Source of the DNA: Sphingomonadales bacterium Ga0077559
GTDB taxonomy: Bacteria > Pseudomonadota > Alphaproteobacteria > Sphingomonadales > Sphingomonadaceae
Assembly (NCBI GenBank): GCA_001464315.1
Contig: LNFK01000017.1
Span: forward strand, 1-43,354
DNA: 43,354 nt
Reading direction: 5' to 3'
Part shown: one piece after another, positions 31,956-41,618 of the stretch
Layout of the letters: every line of letters begins with the position of its first letter
Position numbering within the stretch: position 1 is the first letter of the stretch
The notes under the pieces: model-generated
What the model was told of the DNA's origin: nothing
Database searches by the model: none
Seen by the model: only the letters and a program-made list of their open reading frames with translations
Made by a program: the position numbers and the translations under genes

Positions 31956-32749
31956 CGTAACTTCGCTTTAACCTTTGACCCAATATTTTGCACCGGTACA
32001 TCATGTATAATCCTATATCGGGCCTCAATTAGGCTGAAGAGCCCAAATGCGAATAGCCCTGCGGCTACGATGATGTCCCAAGGGCTCGTCAGCCATTTCA
32101 AAGCTTCGGCCATGCCGCCCGCCTCGCTCGCTTGTTCTGCGAAGCCTGCTGAAATGAAAAAGAAGCCTGCGATCACAAAAATGACACTCCGGGCCAAATA
32201 GCCCAAGCGGCCGCTCCATTTTATCCATTCGCGTTTGGCAGCATCCGGCTGTAAATCGTCGAGATAGCTTCCTTTGATTGCTTTGATCGTTTGAAATATG
32301 CCGACGGCGATTAGCAGCAGCCCGATGACAATCAGGACCAAATGTCCGCCTGGTAAAACGAGCACTGATTGCGCGCTCTCTTGCGCGGTCATACCCTCTA
32401 GTGCCGCGGCGCCTCGCAACAATTTGATAGCCTGCCAAACCAACAAGAGGTGGACGATACCACTGCCTGCCGCGCCCAGACGTTCGGCTATTCCCGATCG
32501 GTCATTGCCATGACGCTCGATGTTGAATGCTGCATCGCAGAGACGCCACAGGCCATAGCCGAGCAGGCCAAAAGTGATGAGCAACAGGAAAGCCTTGCCG
32601 TCACCTTCGCCGAGATAGCGTATTGCACCAGCCGGATCTTCAGCTCGCCCGTTGGTCATGACGAAAACAGCGATGACCAGATAAATTATCCCGCGAGCGG
32701 CAAATCCCATCCTAGTCAGGGCAGTGAGCCGGTTTGCAGCGTCGATCAT
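31952..32749 (-). CDS. DUF1206 membrane protein
   Basis: A 265-residue integral membrane protein with six predicted helices arranged as three repeats, each opening with Arg-hydrophobic-Gly-Phe-Ala-Ala-Arg-Gly-like sequence (MGFAARGIIYLVIAVFVM, then GIVHLLLVWQAIKLL, LGYLARSVIFVIAGFFF). This is the DUF1206 pattern; no function is known. It lies 49 bp after the antiporter and overlaps the next gene by four bases. Confidence 0.88.
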   Translation of the reverse strand: MIDAANRLTALTRMGFAARGIIYLVIAVFVMTNGRAEDPAGAIRYLGEGDGKAFLLLITFGLLGYGLWRLCDAAFNIERHGNDRSGIAERLGAAGSGIVHLLLVWQAIKLLRGAAALEGMTAQESAQSVLVLPGGHLVLIVIGLLLIAVGIFQTIKAIKGSYLDDLQPDAAKREWIKWSGRLGYLARSVIFVIAGFFFISAGFAEQASEAGGMAEALKWLTSPWDIIVAAGLFAFGLFSLIEARYRIIHDVPVQNIGSKVKAKLR

Positions 32750-32798
32750 TTAACTCCTCCACATCCTCACAATAAAATCGACACGCTGAAAGTCATCC

Positions 32799-34142
32799 TC
32801 ACCGCTTTGTAGTGAACGGAAGATCAGCCATTAGGTTCCGGGCTTGGCGGTCAGTTGAACTGTGCACATAGGAGCCAATGGAGGCATTCTCTCCACTGGC
32901 GGCTCCCTGCTGTGGCACCTTTTCAGTCACGCGATCAATTGCGATACCGCCAGTAAAGCCATGTCCTATGGTTGACAGGACAATTGTAAGGGCAACAATT
33001 GCCCATAAAACCGGGGCATTCGGTAGGGCGACATGCGATGCGGCATAGGCCAGATAATAGATCGAGCCGACACCCCGAATGCCGTAAAAAGCGACGACAA
33101 TCCGCTCTTTCGACTTCATGGAAAGCGCAGTTAGTGAAAGCCAGGCAGCCAAAGGCCTAACCACGAAAACCAACGCAAGCGAAATGGCCGCCACTTCCCA
33201 TGTCAGATAAGTCAGCAAAATAGGTATGGCCCCACCCAGCGCGAACAATAGCAACGCCGTCAATGCCCGTTCCAAAGCTTCGACAAAATCGTGCAATTTA
33301 GCATGATATTCGTGGTTTGTTTCAGATCGACGCAACGTCAGCCCAGCGACAAAAACTGCGATGAAACCGTAACCTTCGAGCAATTCCGTCAGGCCATAAA
33401 CAATCAAGACGCCGGCAAAGGCCATCAAGCCGGATCCGGTCTTGGATAATGTGTTCTCGCGGGGCAGGTCAAAGAGCAATTTGGCGACTAACCAACCTAT
33501 GGCGAGGCCGCTACTAATCCCCACGACAATCCGGTAACCGATATCAACCGCCAGCCATTCACCAACCAGACCCGCCGACCATCCCCCGGCCGCTATTACG
33601 GACATCGCGAGATATAGGAACGGGAAGGCCAGTCCGTCGTTCAAGCCTGCCTCAGTGGTCAGCGTAAAACGCACCGGATGCTCTCCGCCTTCAAGTGGCG
33701 GCCCAACTTGGACGTCCGACGCAAGGACCGGATCGGTCGGGGCGAGCACGGCCCCAAGTAATAGCCCAACAGCAAGGGTCATGCCCGCTGCCATCCCCGC
33801 AAGCGCGACGGCTCCAATAGTGAGCGGCATGGCAATGGTAAGAAGCCGCACGGTAGGTTGCCAATTTTTCCAGACACGAAGCCGGTCGATGCGGATACCG
33901 ACTCCGAATAAGCCGATCACCACGCAGATTTCGCTGGTCATTTCCCAGATTTTTGGATTGGTTACCGGGTCAAACGAGGTCGGGATGCCAGGGATAAAGG
34001 CAAAGGCCAAATAGCCTGACCCGATGAGCAGTGCAGACGATGCTGGCTCACGCCCAGATATCCAGCGGGGCAGCCAGTGCGATAACAATATGGAACAGCC
34101 GACCACTGCCAGAACGATATGATATTCGGAAAATTCAAACAT
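32799..34142 (-). CDS. Cation:proton antiporter (CPA family)
   Basis: A 447-residue inner-membrane protein with about 12-13 hydrophobic helices; the core has the family's conserved acidic region (LGAVLAPTDPVLASDVQVGP) and a later KSKERIVVAFYGIRGVGSIY helix, typical of CPA1 Na+/H+ (or K+/H+) exchangers. A hydrophilic C-terminal tail of about 40 residues is cytoplasmic. It probably adjusts cation and pH balance under stress. ATG at 34142 has only a weak ribosome site. First gene of a four-gene minus-strand unit ending with DUF421. Confidence 0.9.
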   Translation of the reverse strand: MFEFSEYHIVLAVVGCSILLSHWLPRWISGREPASSALLIGSGYLAFAFIPGIPTSFDPVTNPKIWEMTSEICVVIGLFGVGIRIDRLRVWKNWQPTVRLLTIAMPLTIGAVALAGMAAGMTLAVGLLLGAVLAPTDPVLASDVQVGPPLEGGEHPVRFTLTTEAGLNDGLAFPFLYLAMSVIAAGGWSAGLVGEWLAVDIGYRIVVGISSGLAIGWLVAKLLFDLPRENTLSKTGSGLMAFAGVLIVYGLTELLEGYGFIAVFVAGLTLRRSETNHEYHAKLHDFVEALERALTALLLFALGGAIPILLTYLTWEVAAISLALVFVVRPLAAWLSLTALSMKSKERIVVAFYGIRGVGSIYYLAYAASHVALPNAPVLWAIVALTIVLSTIGHGFTGGIAIDRVTEKVPQQGAASGENASIGSYVHSSTDRQARNLMADLPFTTKR

Positions 34143-34304
34143 ATCCGTTACACATGTGGAATGCCGCCAAATATCTGTATTCGGGACGGTTCATCCGAAA
34201 CTGATTTGCCCAGCCTCGCATTAGCCTTCAAAACGCACGTCAAAGTACCTCTCCCTGAAATTCCAGAAAGAGGCACGATGAAGTTTGTGATTGTCGAAAT
34301 CGGG

Positions 34305-34973
34305 TTACACGGCTGCTGTACGCGTCCGCGAAGACGAGTGTCCGCCATTTGCATAGAGGATCTCTTGTGCTTGCGAACGGTCAACATTGGCGTCGCTCAC
34401 CGTCACTAGAACACCGCCGCTTTTCAGATTGTCGCCATAATAAGCAGCATCGTCGTCGTCTATGCCGTGCTTCTTCAGTGCTTCGTTGAATGTGCCGACC
34501 GTTGCACCTGCAACTGCACCGATTGCCATCGCTTCCGGCACCACCGAGGCTGCGATAGCCCCAATGGCCGCAAGCGGCCCAACACCTGGAATGGCGAGTG
34601 CTGCAACAGCAAGGCCTGCCCCAAGAGCACCGCCGCCCAGAATACCGCGAAGAATATTGGTATGTTCTTCGTCGGTCACTTCGCCGCCGCCTTCACGCGT
34701 CGTCATGGTGCCCTTTGATTGAGCGATAATCGACAGATCGCTGTCGCTTGCGCCCAACTGTCGTAATGCAGATACCGCTTCTTGCGCTTCTGCATTGCTG
34801 TCGAAAATCGCCGATACGATCCCGCTGTGGCCAGCCTGTGTTCGATCGGTCATGTTATCGTTCATTGCACCCGAAACACCGCCGGTCTCGCCTGTTAAAG
34901 CATTGGCGGTACGATCAATAGGGCCGCGATTTGGGTCGTCAAAGCCAAATACCGGCTTATCGATATCAGTCAT
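34305..34973 (-). CDS. Glycine-rich stress protein with an internal transmembrane/hairpin region
   Basis: A 222-residue protein. The first third is hydrophilic with a conserved Asp-Lys-Pro-Val-Phe-Gly-Phe start; a ferredoxin-like segment follows (GIVSAIFDSNAEAQEAVSAL, about 50-70), typical of general-stress 'DUF1269/heat-induced YflT' proteins, then a Gly/Ala-rich helical hairpin (GALGAGLAVAALAIPGVGPL), and a second small alpha/beta part near the C-terminus. I chose the ATG at 34973 (AGGAGAG upstream) over a start at 35066. It has an EcfG-like promoter 83 bp upstream (35056-35080), which fits the stress label. Confidence 0.8.
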   Translation of the reverse strand: MTDIDKPVFGFDDPNRGPIDRTANALTGETGGVSGAMNDNMTDRTQAGHSGIVSAIFDSNAEAQEAVSALRQLGASDSDLSIIAQSKGTMTTREGGGEVTDEEHTNILRGILGGGALGAGLAVAALAIPGVGPLAAIGAIAASVVPEAMAIGAVAGATVGTFNEALKKHGIDDDDAAYYGDNLKSGGVLVTVSDANVDRSQAQEILYANGGHSSSRTRTAAV

Positions 34974-35055
34974 TTTGTCTCTCCTGCATCCTGATTTTGG
35001 GGAAAATTTTCTTATGGTATTCGACCGCCGCTGAAACGCAGCAGTTACCAAAATC

Positions 35056-35080
35056 AACCTACACATCAGGCTTTAGTTCC
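35056..35080 (-). promoter_or_regulatory. EcfG-like general stress promoter before the glycine-rich stress gene
   Basis: The minus strand from 35080 to 35056 reads GGAAC-N16-GGTT, the same arrangement as at 26716-26740. Both match EcfG consensus GGAAC-N16/17-CGTT except the first base of the -10. Confidence 0.65.
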
Positions 35081-35182
35081 CATTACTGCCCGGTCGCTAA
35101 ATTTATAGCACCGTGACTTTGGTCGGCGGCGTTTGACGGGGAGCGCGCGATCGAGAAACTTTGCTGCGACGTGGTGTAATCG

Positions 35183-35869
35183 CTACGATTGACCCGGCAA
35201 GGTCCAGTCGATGGGCCGCTGACCAGTTTCTTGCAAAAAAGCGTTGCACCGCGAAAAATGGCGACAGCCTAGAAACCCGTTATGCGCCGACAACGGCGAA
35301 GGGTGTGCGGCTTTGAGCACAAGGTGACGCGAAGTATCGACAAATGCCGCTTTCTTTTGCGCATAGGCACCCCAGAGCATGAATACTACCGGCTCCGGCT
35401 TGTCGTTTGCCAGCCGGATAACAGCATCAGTGAAGCGTTCCCACCCCTTGCCCTGATGCGATGCCGCCTTTGCCATCTCGACGGTAAGGACACTGTTCAG
35501 CAACAATACGCCCTGTTCCGCCCAATGTTCAAGAAAGCCGTGGCGCGGGCGGGGGAGGCCGAGATCGCTCTCCAGTTCCTTGTAAATATTAAGCAGGCTC
35601 GGGGGCGGGCGGACACCCGGCTTGACGCTAAAGCACAGTCCATGCGCTTGGCCCGGTCCGTGATAGGGATCCTGCCCAAGAATGACGACGCGGACTTTGT
35701 CTAGCGGCGTCAGGTCGAGCGCGCGAAACCATTCGTGGCCCTTGGGATAAATCTGTTTGCCCGCCGCTTTTTCCGCCACGAGGAAAGATTTGAGTGCGGC
35801 CATGTATTCGGAGTTGAACTCCGGCATCAGCGGCGTTTTCCAGCTTTCGTGTAACGCGATGTCGCTCAT
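35183..35869 (-). CDS. ung: Uracil-DNA glycosylase (family 1)
   Basis: A 228-residue repair enzyme that removes uracil from DNA. The catalytic water-activating motif [13 protein letters not shown] contains Asp67, and the second motif [11 protein letters not shown], near the C-terminus, carries the transition-state histidine. The ATG at 35869 overlaps the gltX stop (ATGA); the longer frame to 35905 is not needed. Its co-transcription with gltX is likely. Confidence 0.97.
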   Translation of the reverse strand: MSDIALHESWKTPLMPEFNSEYMAALKSFLVAEKAAGKQIYPKGHEWFRALDLTPLDKVRVVILGQDPYHGPGQAHGLCFSVKPGVRPPPSLLNIYKELESDLGLPRPRHGFLEHWAEQGVLLLNSVLTVEMAKAASHQGKGWERFTDAVIRLANDKPEPVVFMLWGAYAQKKAAFVDTSRHLVLKAAHPSPLSAHNGFLGCRHFSRCNAFLQETGQRPIDWTLPGQS

Positions 35870-37362
35870 TCGGTCTTTGGCGGGGCGGTCAGTAGTGCGC
35901 TCCACGCTTCAGCTTCTTTCTTGGTCGCAGGACCAAGCAGCTCCATCGCGTGGCGGAGGCGTTCGCGGATAATGTCACGGCCCAGATGGACGATTGCGTC
36001 GAATAGCGGCACGCCTTGGGGCTGGCCGGTGATCGCGATGTACATAGGACGGATGGCGTCTTTCAGCTTGGTTTCGAGCACCTCTGCGGTGCGGCGCAGC
36101 GTGGCTTCGACGCCATCCTTGTTCCATTCGATGAGCGCGTCGAACTGTTGCAAAGCCAGCGTGTAGGCAGCGCGCTGTTGATCTTGGTCCAGCTTCACGC
36201 CGTCGCGTAAAGCTTCGGCAGTCATGCCATCTAGGCGGTTCATGAAGAACATGCCAACAAGGCTGCCAAGGTCAGACAATTTGGTAACACGCGCCTGTGC
36301 CATTTCGGCGATAGGGGTCAGATATTCGTCGTTCAGCGCCCATGCTTTAATGGCATCGAGGAACTGCGTCGTATCCAGTTCCTCACGCAGATATCGGCCA
36401 TTGAGCCAGTCGAGCTTCGAGGTGTCGAACACGGGCCCCCCCAGCGAGATATTGTGGACATCAAAGCCGTCGATTAAATCTTGCAGCGAAGTTTTCTCGT
36501 CCTCCTCGCTGGCCGACTTGATGAACAGGCCCAGGAAATTCTGCATCGCCTGCGGCAGGTACCCCGCTCGCTGGTAGAACAGGATCGACGTCGGGTTCTT
36601 GCGTTTTGAAAGCTTCGATTTGTCGGCATTACGCAGCAATGGCAGGTGAGTCAGCACCGGTGGCTCCCAGCCGAAATATTGATAGAGCAACAAATGCTTG
36701 GGCGCCGACGAAATCCATTCCTCGCCGCGCATGACATGGGTGATGCCCATCAGGTGATCATCGACAACGTTCGCCAAATGATAGGTTGGCAAGCCGTCCG
36801 ACTTCATCAGCACTTGCATGTCGACGACAGCATATTCGAATTCGATCTCGCCGCGGAGGGTGTCTTGGACGACGCATTTGCCTTCGGTCGGGATTTTCAT
36901 CCGGACGACGTGGGAAGTGCCTTCGGCATCAAGTTTCGCGCGGTCGGCATCGGTCAGCGACAGGCAGGTACCGTCATATTTGGGCGGCTGCTTTGCGGCG
37001 ATTTGGTGCCGTCGCATATCGGTCAGTTTTTCCGACGTGCAATAGCATTTGAACGCATGGCCATCGCTGAGCAATAGATCACAATGCTCGGTATAAATCG
37101 CGCTGCGTTCCGACTGGCGATAAGGGCCATGCGGGCCGCCCACATCGGGGCCTTCGTCCCAGCTAAGCCCGAGCCATTTCAGCGATTCTAGAATCATTTT
37201 TTCCGACTGTGGCGTCGAACGCGCTTGATCTGTATCCTCGATCCGCAACAGAAATTCGCCACCATGTTTTTTGGCAAAACAATAATTAATCAGCGCGATA
37301 TAAGCGGTGCCGACATGAGGGTCGCCAGTGGGGGAAGGGGCGACGCGGGTACGAACTGTCAT
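35866..37362 (-). CDS. gltX: Glutamyl-tRNA synthetase
   Basis: A 498-residue class I aminoacyl-tRNA synthetase that charges tRNA-Glu (and in many alphaproteobacteria also tRNA-Gln). The HIGH-like motif is [13 protein letters not shown] (near residue 8-20) and the KMSKS-like motif is KLSKRK (about 240). The start is taken as ATG 37362 ([12 protein letters not shown]); a TTG at 37371 would add three residues. In this genome region, the amidotransferase pathway cannot be judged. The gene overlaps ung by four bases. Confidence 0.96.
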   Translation of the reverse strand: MTVRTRVAPSPTGDPHVGTAYIALINYCFAKKHGGEFLLRIEDTDQARSTPQSEKMILESLKWLGLSWDEGPDVGGPHGPYRQSERSAIYTEHCDLLLSDGHAFKCYCTSEKLTDMRRHQIAAKQPPKYDGTCLSLTDADRAKLDAEGTSHVVRMKIPTEGKCVVQDTLRGEIEFEYAVVDMQVLMKSDGLPTYHLANVVDDHLMGITHVMRGEEWISSAPKHLLLYQYFGWEPPVLTHLPLLRNADKSKLSKRKNPTSILFYQRAGYLPQAMQNFLGLFIKSASEEDEKTSLQDLIDGFDVHNISLGGPVFDTSKLDWLNGRYLREELDTTQFLDAIKAWALNDEYLTPIAEMAQARVTKLSDLGSLVGMFFMNRLDGMTAEALRDGVKLDQDQQRAAYTLALQQFDALIEWNKDGVEATLRRTAEVLETKLKDAIRPMYIAITGQPQGVPLFDAIVHLGRDIIRERLRHAMELLGPATKKEAEAWSALLTAPPKTE

Positions 37363-37467
37363 GGAAAACAAAAGCCTTTGGTTTGATTTGAGCGCGCTCT
37401 ATCAATCTGCAACGGCATTGTCATCTTTCCGGTGCAGTCGGGCATCAGCATAATGAAGGAGCCACCC

Positions 37468-38844
37468 ATGCACATTTCACGCCGCCAATTCGGATTTGGC
37501 CTCGGCAGCATCGCCTTTGCAGGGCTTGCCGCGCGTTCGATTGCGCAGGCGCCGGTTGCGGGTATGAACGAGGTTCGCGGTTACGGCCCGCTGGTGCGCG
37601 ACCCGAACAACCTCATCGATCTGCCCAAAGGTTTTGACTATCGCGTCATTTCGCGGCTCGGCAACATCATGGACGATGGTTTTCTCGTTCCCAATTCCGC
37701 TGACGGGATGGGCGCGTTTGATCTGGGTAAAGGCAAGGTTGCACTTATTCGCAATCACGAATTGAGTGTCGGCGACCAAGGGGTCGGCCCTTTCACAAGT
37801 GCTGTTCCCAAGGACTTCAATGCCTACGACCGGATGGCCAACGACAATTCGATGCCGCTGCCCGGTGGCACTACGACCTTAATTTACGACATGAAGACCG
37901 GCCAGCGCGAGGCCGAGTGGCTCAGCCTCTCGGGCACAATCCGCAACTGTTCGGGCGGGATTACTCCTTGGGGTAGCTGGCTGACCTGCGAAGAAAATAT
38001 GACCAGGGCCGGGCAGGGCGTCGGCAAAGACCATGGTTATATATTCGAGGTGCCGGCCACGCACCGCGGACTGGTCACGCCTGTACCGCTGAAAGCCATG
38101 GGCCGTTTCAATCATGAAGCCGCTTGCGTCGATCCGCGCACGGGGATCGCCTATTTGACCGAAGATCGCGGCGATGGCCTGCTCTATCGTTTCATTCCGA
38201 ACGAAAAGGGCCAGCTGGCCAAAGGTGGCCGGTTGGAGGCTTTGGCCTTCGTCGAAGCGGACATCAAGGACACGCGCAACTGGACCGGGGTGCAGGTCAC
38301 GAAGGGCAAACAATATCACGCCAAATGGGTGGCGCTATCGGATCCCGAAAGCCCGAATGACGATTTGCGGAAACAGGGCGCAGCCAAAGGCGCGGCGCTG
38401 TTCGCACGCGGTGAGGGCATATTCTGGGGCAACGGAGAATTGTTCTTCGCCTGCACCAATGGCGGCGCCGCAAAGTTCGGCCAGATTTTCCGCTATGTGC
38501 CCGCCGTCAACGAAGGCCATTCCGGCGAGAGCGACGCGCCAGGCATCATCGACTTGTTCATGGAATCGACCAACGCGGCATTCTATAATTATGGCGACAA
38601 CATCGCGGTCATGCCTAACGGCCATCTGCTGGTATGCGAGGACCAATATACCGACATCTCGGATAATCATTTGCGCGGCGTAGATGGCGCGGGCCGGACC
38701 TATATGGTCGGCAAATCCCGCGTGCAGACAGAATTTGCCGGGGGTTGTTTCTCGCCAGATGGCTCGACCTTGTTCGTCAATATGATGGAGCCGACAATGA
38801 CATTGGCCATCAAGGGGCCTTGGGGTAGGGTAAAGTCTGCCTAG
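37468..38844 (+). CDS. PhoX/DUF839-family protein, Tat-exported
   Basis: A 458-residue protein with a twin-arginine signal (SRRQFGFGLGSIAFAG, residues 3-18), so it is exported folded to the periplasm. The rest is a beta-propeller of the DUF839/PhoX family (NHELSVGDQGVGPF; GGITPWGSWLTCEENM; FNHEAACVDPRTGIAYLTED), whose known members are calcium- and iron-dependent alkaline phosphatases. The substrate here is unproven. ATG at 37468 follows AAGGAGCC; upstream in-frame starts are not needed. Confidence 0.88.
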   Translation: MHISRRQFGFGLGSIAFAGLAARSIAQAPVAGMNEVRGYGPLVRDPNNLIDLPKGFDYRVISRLGNIMDDGFLVPNSADGMGAFDLGKGKVALIRNHELSVGDQGVGPFTSAVPKDFNAYDRMANDNSMPLPGGTTTLIYDMKTGQREAEWLSLSGTIRNCSGGITPWGSWLTCEENMTRAGQGVGKDHGYIFEVPATHRGLVTPVPLKAMGRFNHEAACVDPRTGIAYLTEDRGDGLLYRFIPNEKGQLAKGGRLEALAFVEADIKDTRNWTGVQVTKGKQYHAKWVALSDPESPNDDLRKQGAAKGAALFARGEGIFWGNGELFFACTNGGAAKFGQIFRYVPAVNEGHSGESDAPGIIDLFMESTNAAFYNYGDNIAVMPNGHLLVCEDQYTDISDNHLRGVDGAGRTYMVGKSRVQTEFAGGCFSPDGSTLFVNMMEPTMTLAIKGPWGRVKSA

Positions 38845-38879
38845 CGTTACACGTCAAAGAGGCGTAGCCAACGCCGTTC

Positions 38880-39911
38880 ATGTCGCAGATTCTCCCACAT
38901 TTGCTGTCGATCGGCACCGCTGTACCGCCCCATTGCATAACCCAAGCGCAGGTGCTGGAGATACTGGCTGAGGCCAAAGGCAAGGCGTTGCCCCCGCGCA
39001 TGGCGGAGATTCTGGGTAATACGGGGATCGAACAACGCCACATCGCGATGCCGCCAGAATATTATTTCGGCCAACGGTCATGGGCTGATCGCGCAAAGGT
39101 CTACGAAGAGATTGCCGCGGACATGTTTCAGGGGGCGACCAATCAGGCGCTGAAGCGGGCTGGTTTGGCTGCTTCTGACATCGGCCAGATCGTTTTCGTC
39201 TCAACTACGGGGACAATGACGCCCAGCCTGCCAAGCCGGATGATCGCGGTGATGGGCTTTACCCCCGACACACGTTGCGTACCGTTGTTTGGCCATGGCT
39301 GTGCTGGCGGCGTGATCGGACTAGGTGTGGCCGCCGACCTGTATCGCGCGGTACCGGACAAACCAGTGCTGCTCGTCAGTCTGGAATTGTGCAGCATCGC
39401 TTATGACCATGCTCGCATGGACAAAAAGGACATGGTTGCACTCGCGCTGTTCGCCGATGGATGTGCAGCGGCGGTGATCGGTGACGGAGTCGGCCCGCAG
39501 CTCTCAACCTTTGCCAGCCACGTCTGGGCTGATACGCTCGACATGATGGGTTGGGAGATCGGCGATACCGGTTTCGATCTTGTGCTGGCCCGTGATATTC
39601 CAGTCTTCGTGAACAGCCATTTTGCGCCGGTCTGCGATGCGTTTATGGTCGCGCAAGGCTTAAATAAATTCGATATAGCGGAACCTGCCTGTCACCCAGG
39701 CGGCGGCCGGGTGGTAGATGCTCTTGCGGAATATTTTGGGGACAATCTGGAAACGACCAGAAGCGTGTTGCGTCAATATGGCAATATGAGCTCGCCGACT
39801 GCTTTATTTGTGCTTGAGTCGTTGCTGGCCAAGGGCCCGCTAGCAAAACCGACACTGATGACCGCGCTCGGCCCCGGCTTTGTCGCGGCAATGGGATTGC
39901 TTCGGCCGTGA
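38880..39911 (+). CDS. Type III polyketide synthase
   Basis: A 343-residue chalcone-synthase-like homodimer that extends an acyl-CoA starter with malonyl-CoA. The catalytic triad is visible: Cys141 in FGHGCAGG, His272 in CHPGGGRV and Asn302 in GNMSSPT. Bacterial members commonly make alkylpyrones or alkylresorcinols (phenolic lipids). The stop overlaps the GTG start of a methyltransferase-like gene, the pairing seen for srsA/srsB and bpsA/bpsB systems. The product is not predictable from sequence alone. Confidence 0.93.
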   Translation: MSQILPHLLSIGTAVPPHCITQAQVLEILAEAKGKALPPRMAEILGNTGIEQRHIAMPPEYYFGQRSWADRAKVYEEIAADMFQGATNQALKRAGLAASDIGQIVFVSTTGTMTPSLPSRMIAVMGFTPDTRCVPLFGHGCAGGVIGLGVAADLYRAVPDKPVLLVSLELCSIAYDHARMDKKDMVALALFADGCAAAVIGDGVGPQLSTFASHVWADTLDMMGWEIGDTGFDLVLARDIPVFVNSHFAPVCDAFMVAQGLNKFDIAEPACHPGGGRVVDALAEYFGDNLETTRSVLRQYGNMSSPTALFVLESLLAKGPLAKPTLMTALGPGFVAAMGLLRP

Positions 39912-40429
39912 CGCTGATTGACTGGCCGGTCTGGGCGCAAGCCGTTTTTGCCTATGTCGTTATCCAAAGGCTGGCGGAACTGGCCTACGCCAACGCGAAC
40001 ACCCGCCGTCTGCTTGCCGAAGGTGGACAGGAGTTTGGTGCCGACCATTATCCCTTGTTCATCGTCCTCCATACCGGCTGGCTAATATCTATTGCGCTAT
40101 TCGGCGAGCCGGCGGATCAACCCAATATGTTGCTTCTCAACCTGTTTGTCGCCAGTCAAACCTTTCGCTTCTGGACGCTTGCAAGCATCGGACGCTGGTG
40201 GACTACCCGTATCATAAGCGCACCTCATTTTCCTACCGTCAGGCGAGGGCCGTATCGCTATATCAAGCACCCTAATTATGCCCTGGTTGTCGTCGAAATC
40301 GCGTTGTTGCCATTGCTTCTAGGGTCGGTATCGGCGGCAATTTGCTATTCTGTTTTGAACGCTGCACTGCTGTTTTGGCGGCTTAAGGTGGAAAATTCTG
40401 TATTGCGCGAACGTCGCGGCGCCGACTGA
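39908..40429 (+). CDS. Isoprenylcysteine carboxyl methyltransferase (ICMT)-family membrane protein
   Basis: A 173-residue membrane protein with about four helices and the C-terminal ICMT signature RGPYRYIKHPNYALVVVEI. Such enzymes next to type III polyketide synthases methylate the phenolic-lipid or pyrone product. It starts with GTG overlapping the synthase stop (GTGA), so both are coupled. Its last 85 bases overlap a convergent acyltransferase gene. Confidence 0.9.
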   Translation: MTLIDWPVWAQAVFAYVVIQRLAELAYANANTRRLLAEGGQEFGADHYPLFIVLHTGWLISIALFGEPADQPNMLLLNLFVASQTFRFWTLASIGRWWTTRIISAPHFPTVRRGPYRYIKHPNYALVVVEIALLPLLLGSVSAAICYSVLNAALLFWRLKVENSVLRERRGAD

Positions 40430-41364
40430 GTGTTAATCCTCGCAAAACACGCGATAATTGGTCGCTCGAGTAGCCAATGGATTGCTACGGCAACGACCAC
40501 AATGAATAGCACCGCCGTCGGAACAAAATAGACCTTTGAAAGGCCGATCTTCGACCAATAGGTCACAAAAATGCTAAGCGCGACCAAATGGAAAATATAG
40601 ATGGAATAAGAAGCATCGCCAAGCAGCGTCAGTAATCGCGACGATCCGACCTTGGCTTCACTGCCCACGGCACCGACGATAATGATTGCCGCGGGCAGGC
40701 CAAGTGAAATCAGGCGCGGGACCTCGAGCGGATAGAGCAGATACATTGCCAACAAGCCGACGGGCACCAAAAAAGCCGAACCGCGTATATTATATTTAGC
40801 GATCATCATGCCAAAGAGGAATTCAAGCACTATAGGGTTGGCGTAAAAGCCGACGAGGCTTTTTGGCGGCGCGATGAGCGATAAGAAAGCGAAACCGGCC
40901 AGCAACGCCCCTAGCGCTCCGAAGCGCCATTTCGGTTTGATTGTCAGCGATATGGCAAACAGTAGGTAGAAGAACATTTCATAATTGAGTGTCCATCCCG
41001 GCTCGACAACGGGCTGCCAGGCGCCCGACTGTGGATTGGCCATCGGAAAGAATAGCATCGAACCAAGCTTGAACAGCCATTCCCCGTCGATAGTTGTCAT
41101 CGTAACCACCGTCGCCAGCCAGTAAAGCGGAATGATTCGCTGGCAACGACGCTTGAAAAAATCAAGTGGACTAATGGCCTTATCCGTTGTCGCCTTGACC
41201 ATTACAAAGCCAGATATGACAAAAAAGATATCGACGCCGCCTTTTAACCACGCCACGGCATCCGCGTCGGGGCGCATTAGGCTGGTAGTTGTATGGATAT
41301 GGAAAACGACAACCATTAAGGCGGCCGCTGCACGCGCATAATGGACCGATTGGAAATGTGTCAT
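40345..41364 (-). CDS. Acyltransferase 3 family membrane protein
   Basis: A 339-residue OafA/YrhL-type integral membrane acyltransferase with about ten helices. The conserved N-terminal Arg...His pair is present (HYARAAAALMVVVFHIHTT) and the FFVISGFVM helix follows. It likely O-acylates a polysaccharide or other envelope molecule; the acceptor is unknown. ATG at 41364 is preferred over an upstream start at 41382 (six residues). The 3' end overlaps the convergent ICMT gene by 85 bp. Confidence 0.92.
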   Translation of the reverse strand: MTHFQSVHYARAAAALMVVVFHIHTTTSLMRPDADAVAWLKGGVDIFFVISGFVMVKATTDKAISPLDFFKRRCQRIIPLYWLATVVTMTTIDGEWLFKLGSMLFFPMANPQSGAWQPVVEPGWTLNYEMFFYLLFAISLTIKPKWRFGALGALLAGFAFLSLIAPPKSLVGFYANPIVLEFLFGMMIAKYNIRGSAFLVPVGLLAMYLLYPLEVPRLISLGLPAAIIIVGAVGSEAKVGSSRLLTLLGDASYSIYIFHLVALSIFVTYWSKIGLSKVYFVPTAVLFIVVVAVAIHWLLERPIIACFARINTQSAPRRSRNTEFSTLSRQNSSAAFKTE

Positions 41365-41522
41365 GGTTGTGCGCCTTGCCAAGTTGGCGGTGCGCTATCC
41401 CATGAAGTTGAAATTACCGTTAAGGCGCTGCCTCTTGACCGACATCCGTTCGACCGCTAATGGCGCGCCTTCGCGACACATCGGGTATGATTCCCGACCA
41501 TGGAGTGAAAATTCAGATTAGC

Positions 41523-41552
41523 TTGCACATTGTGTGACCGGCCGGGTGGATA
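41523..41552 (+). promoter_or_regulatory. Possible sigma-70 promoter of the str operon
   Basis: TTGCAC (41523-41528) and TGGATA (41547-41552) with an 18-base spacer could be a housekeeping promoter 66 bases before rpsL. The -10 match is poor. Another TTGACC near 41434 has no clear -10. Confidence 0.35.
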
Positions 41553-41618
41553 AAGGCTGCGCCTCCACCGCTAAAAACGTCTGTTCACGCAAAGTAACCG
41601 CTTAACAAAGGTGAAGAT

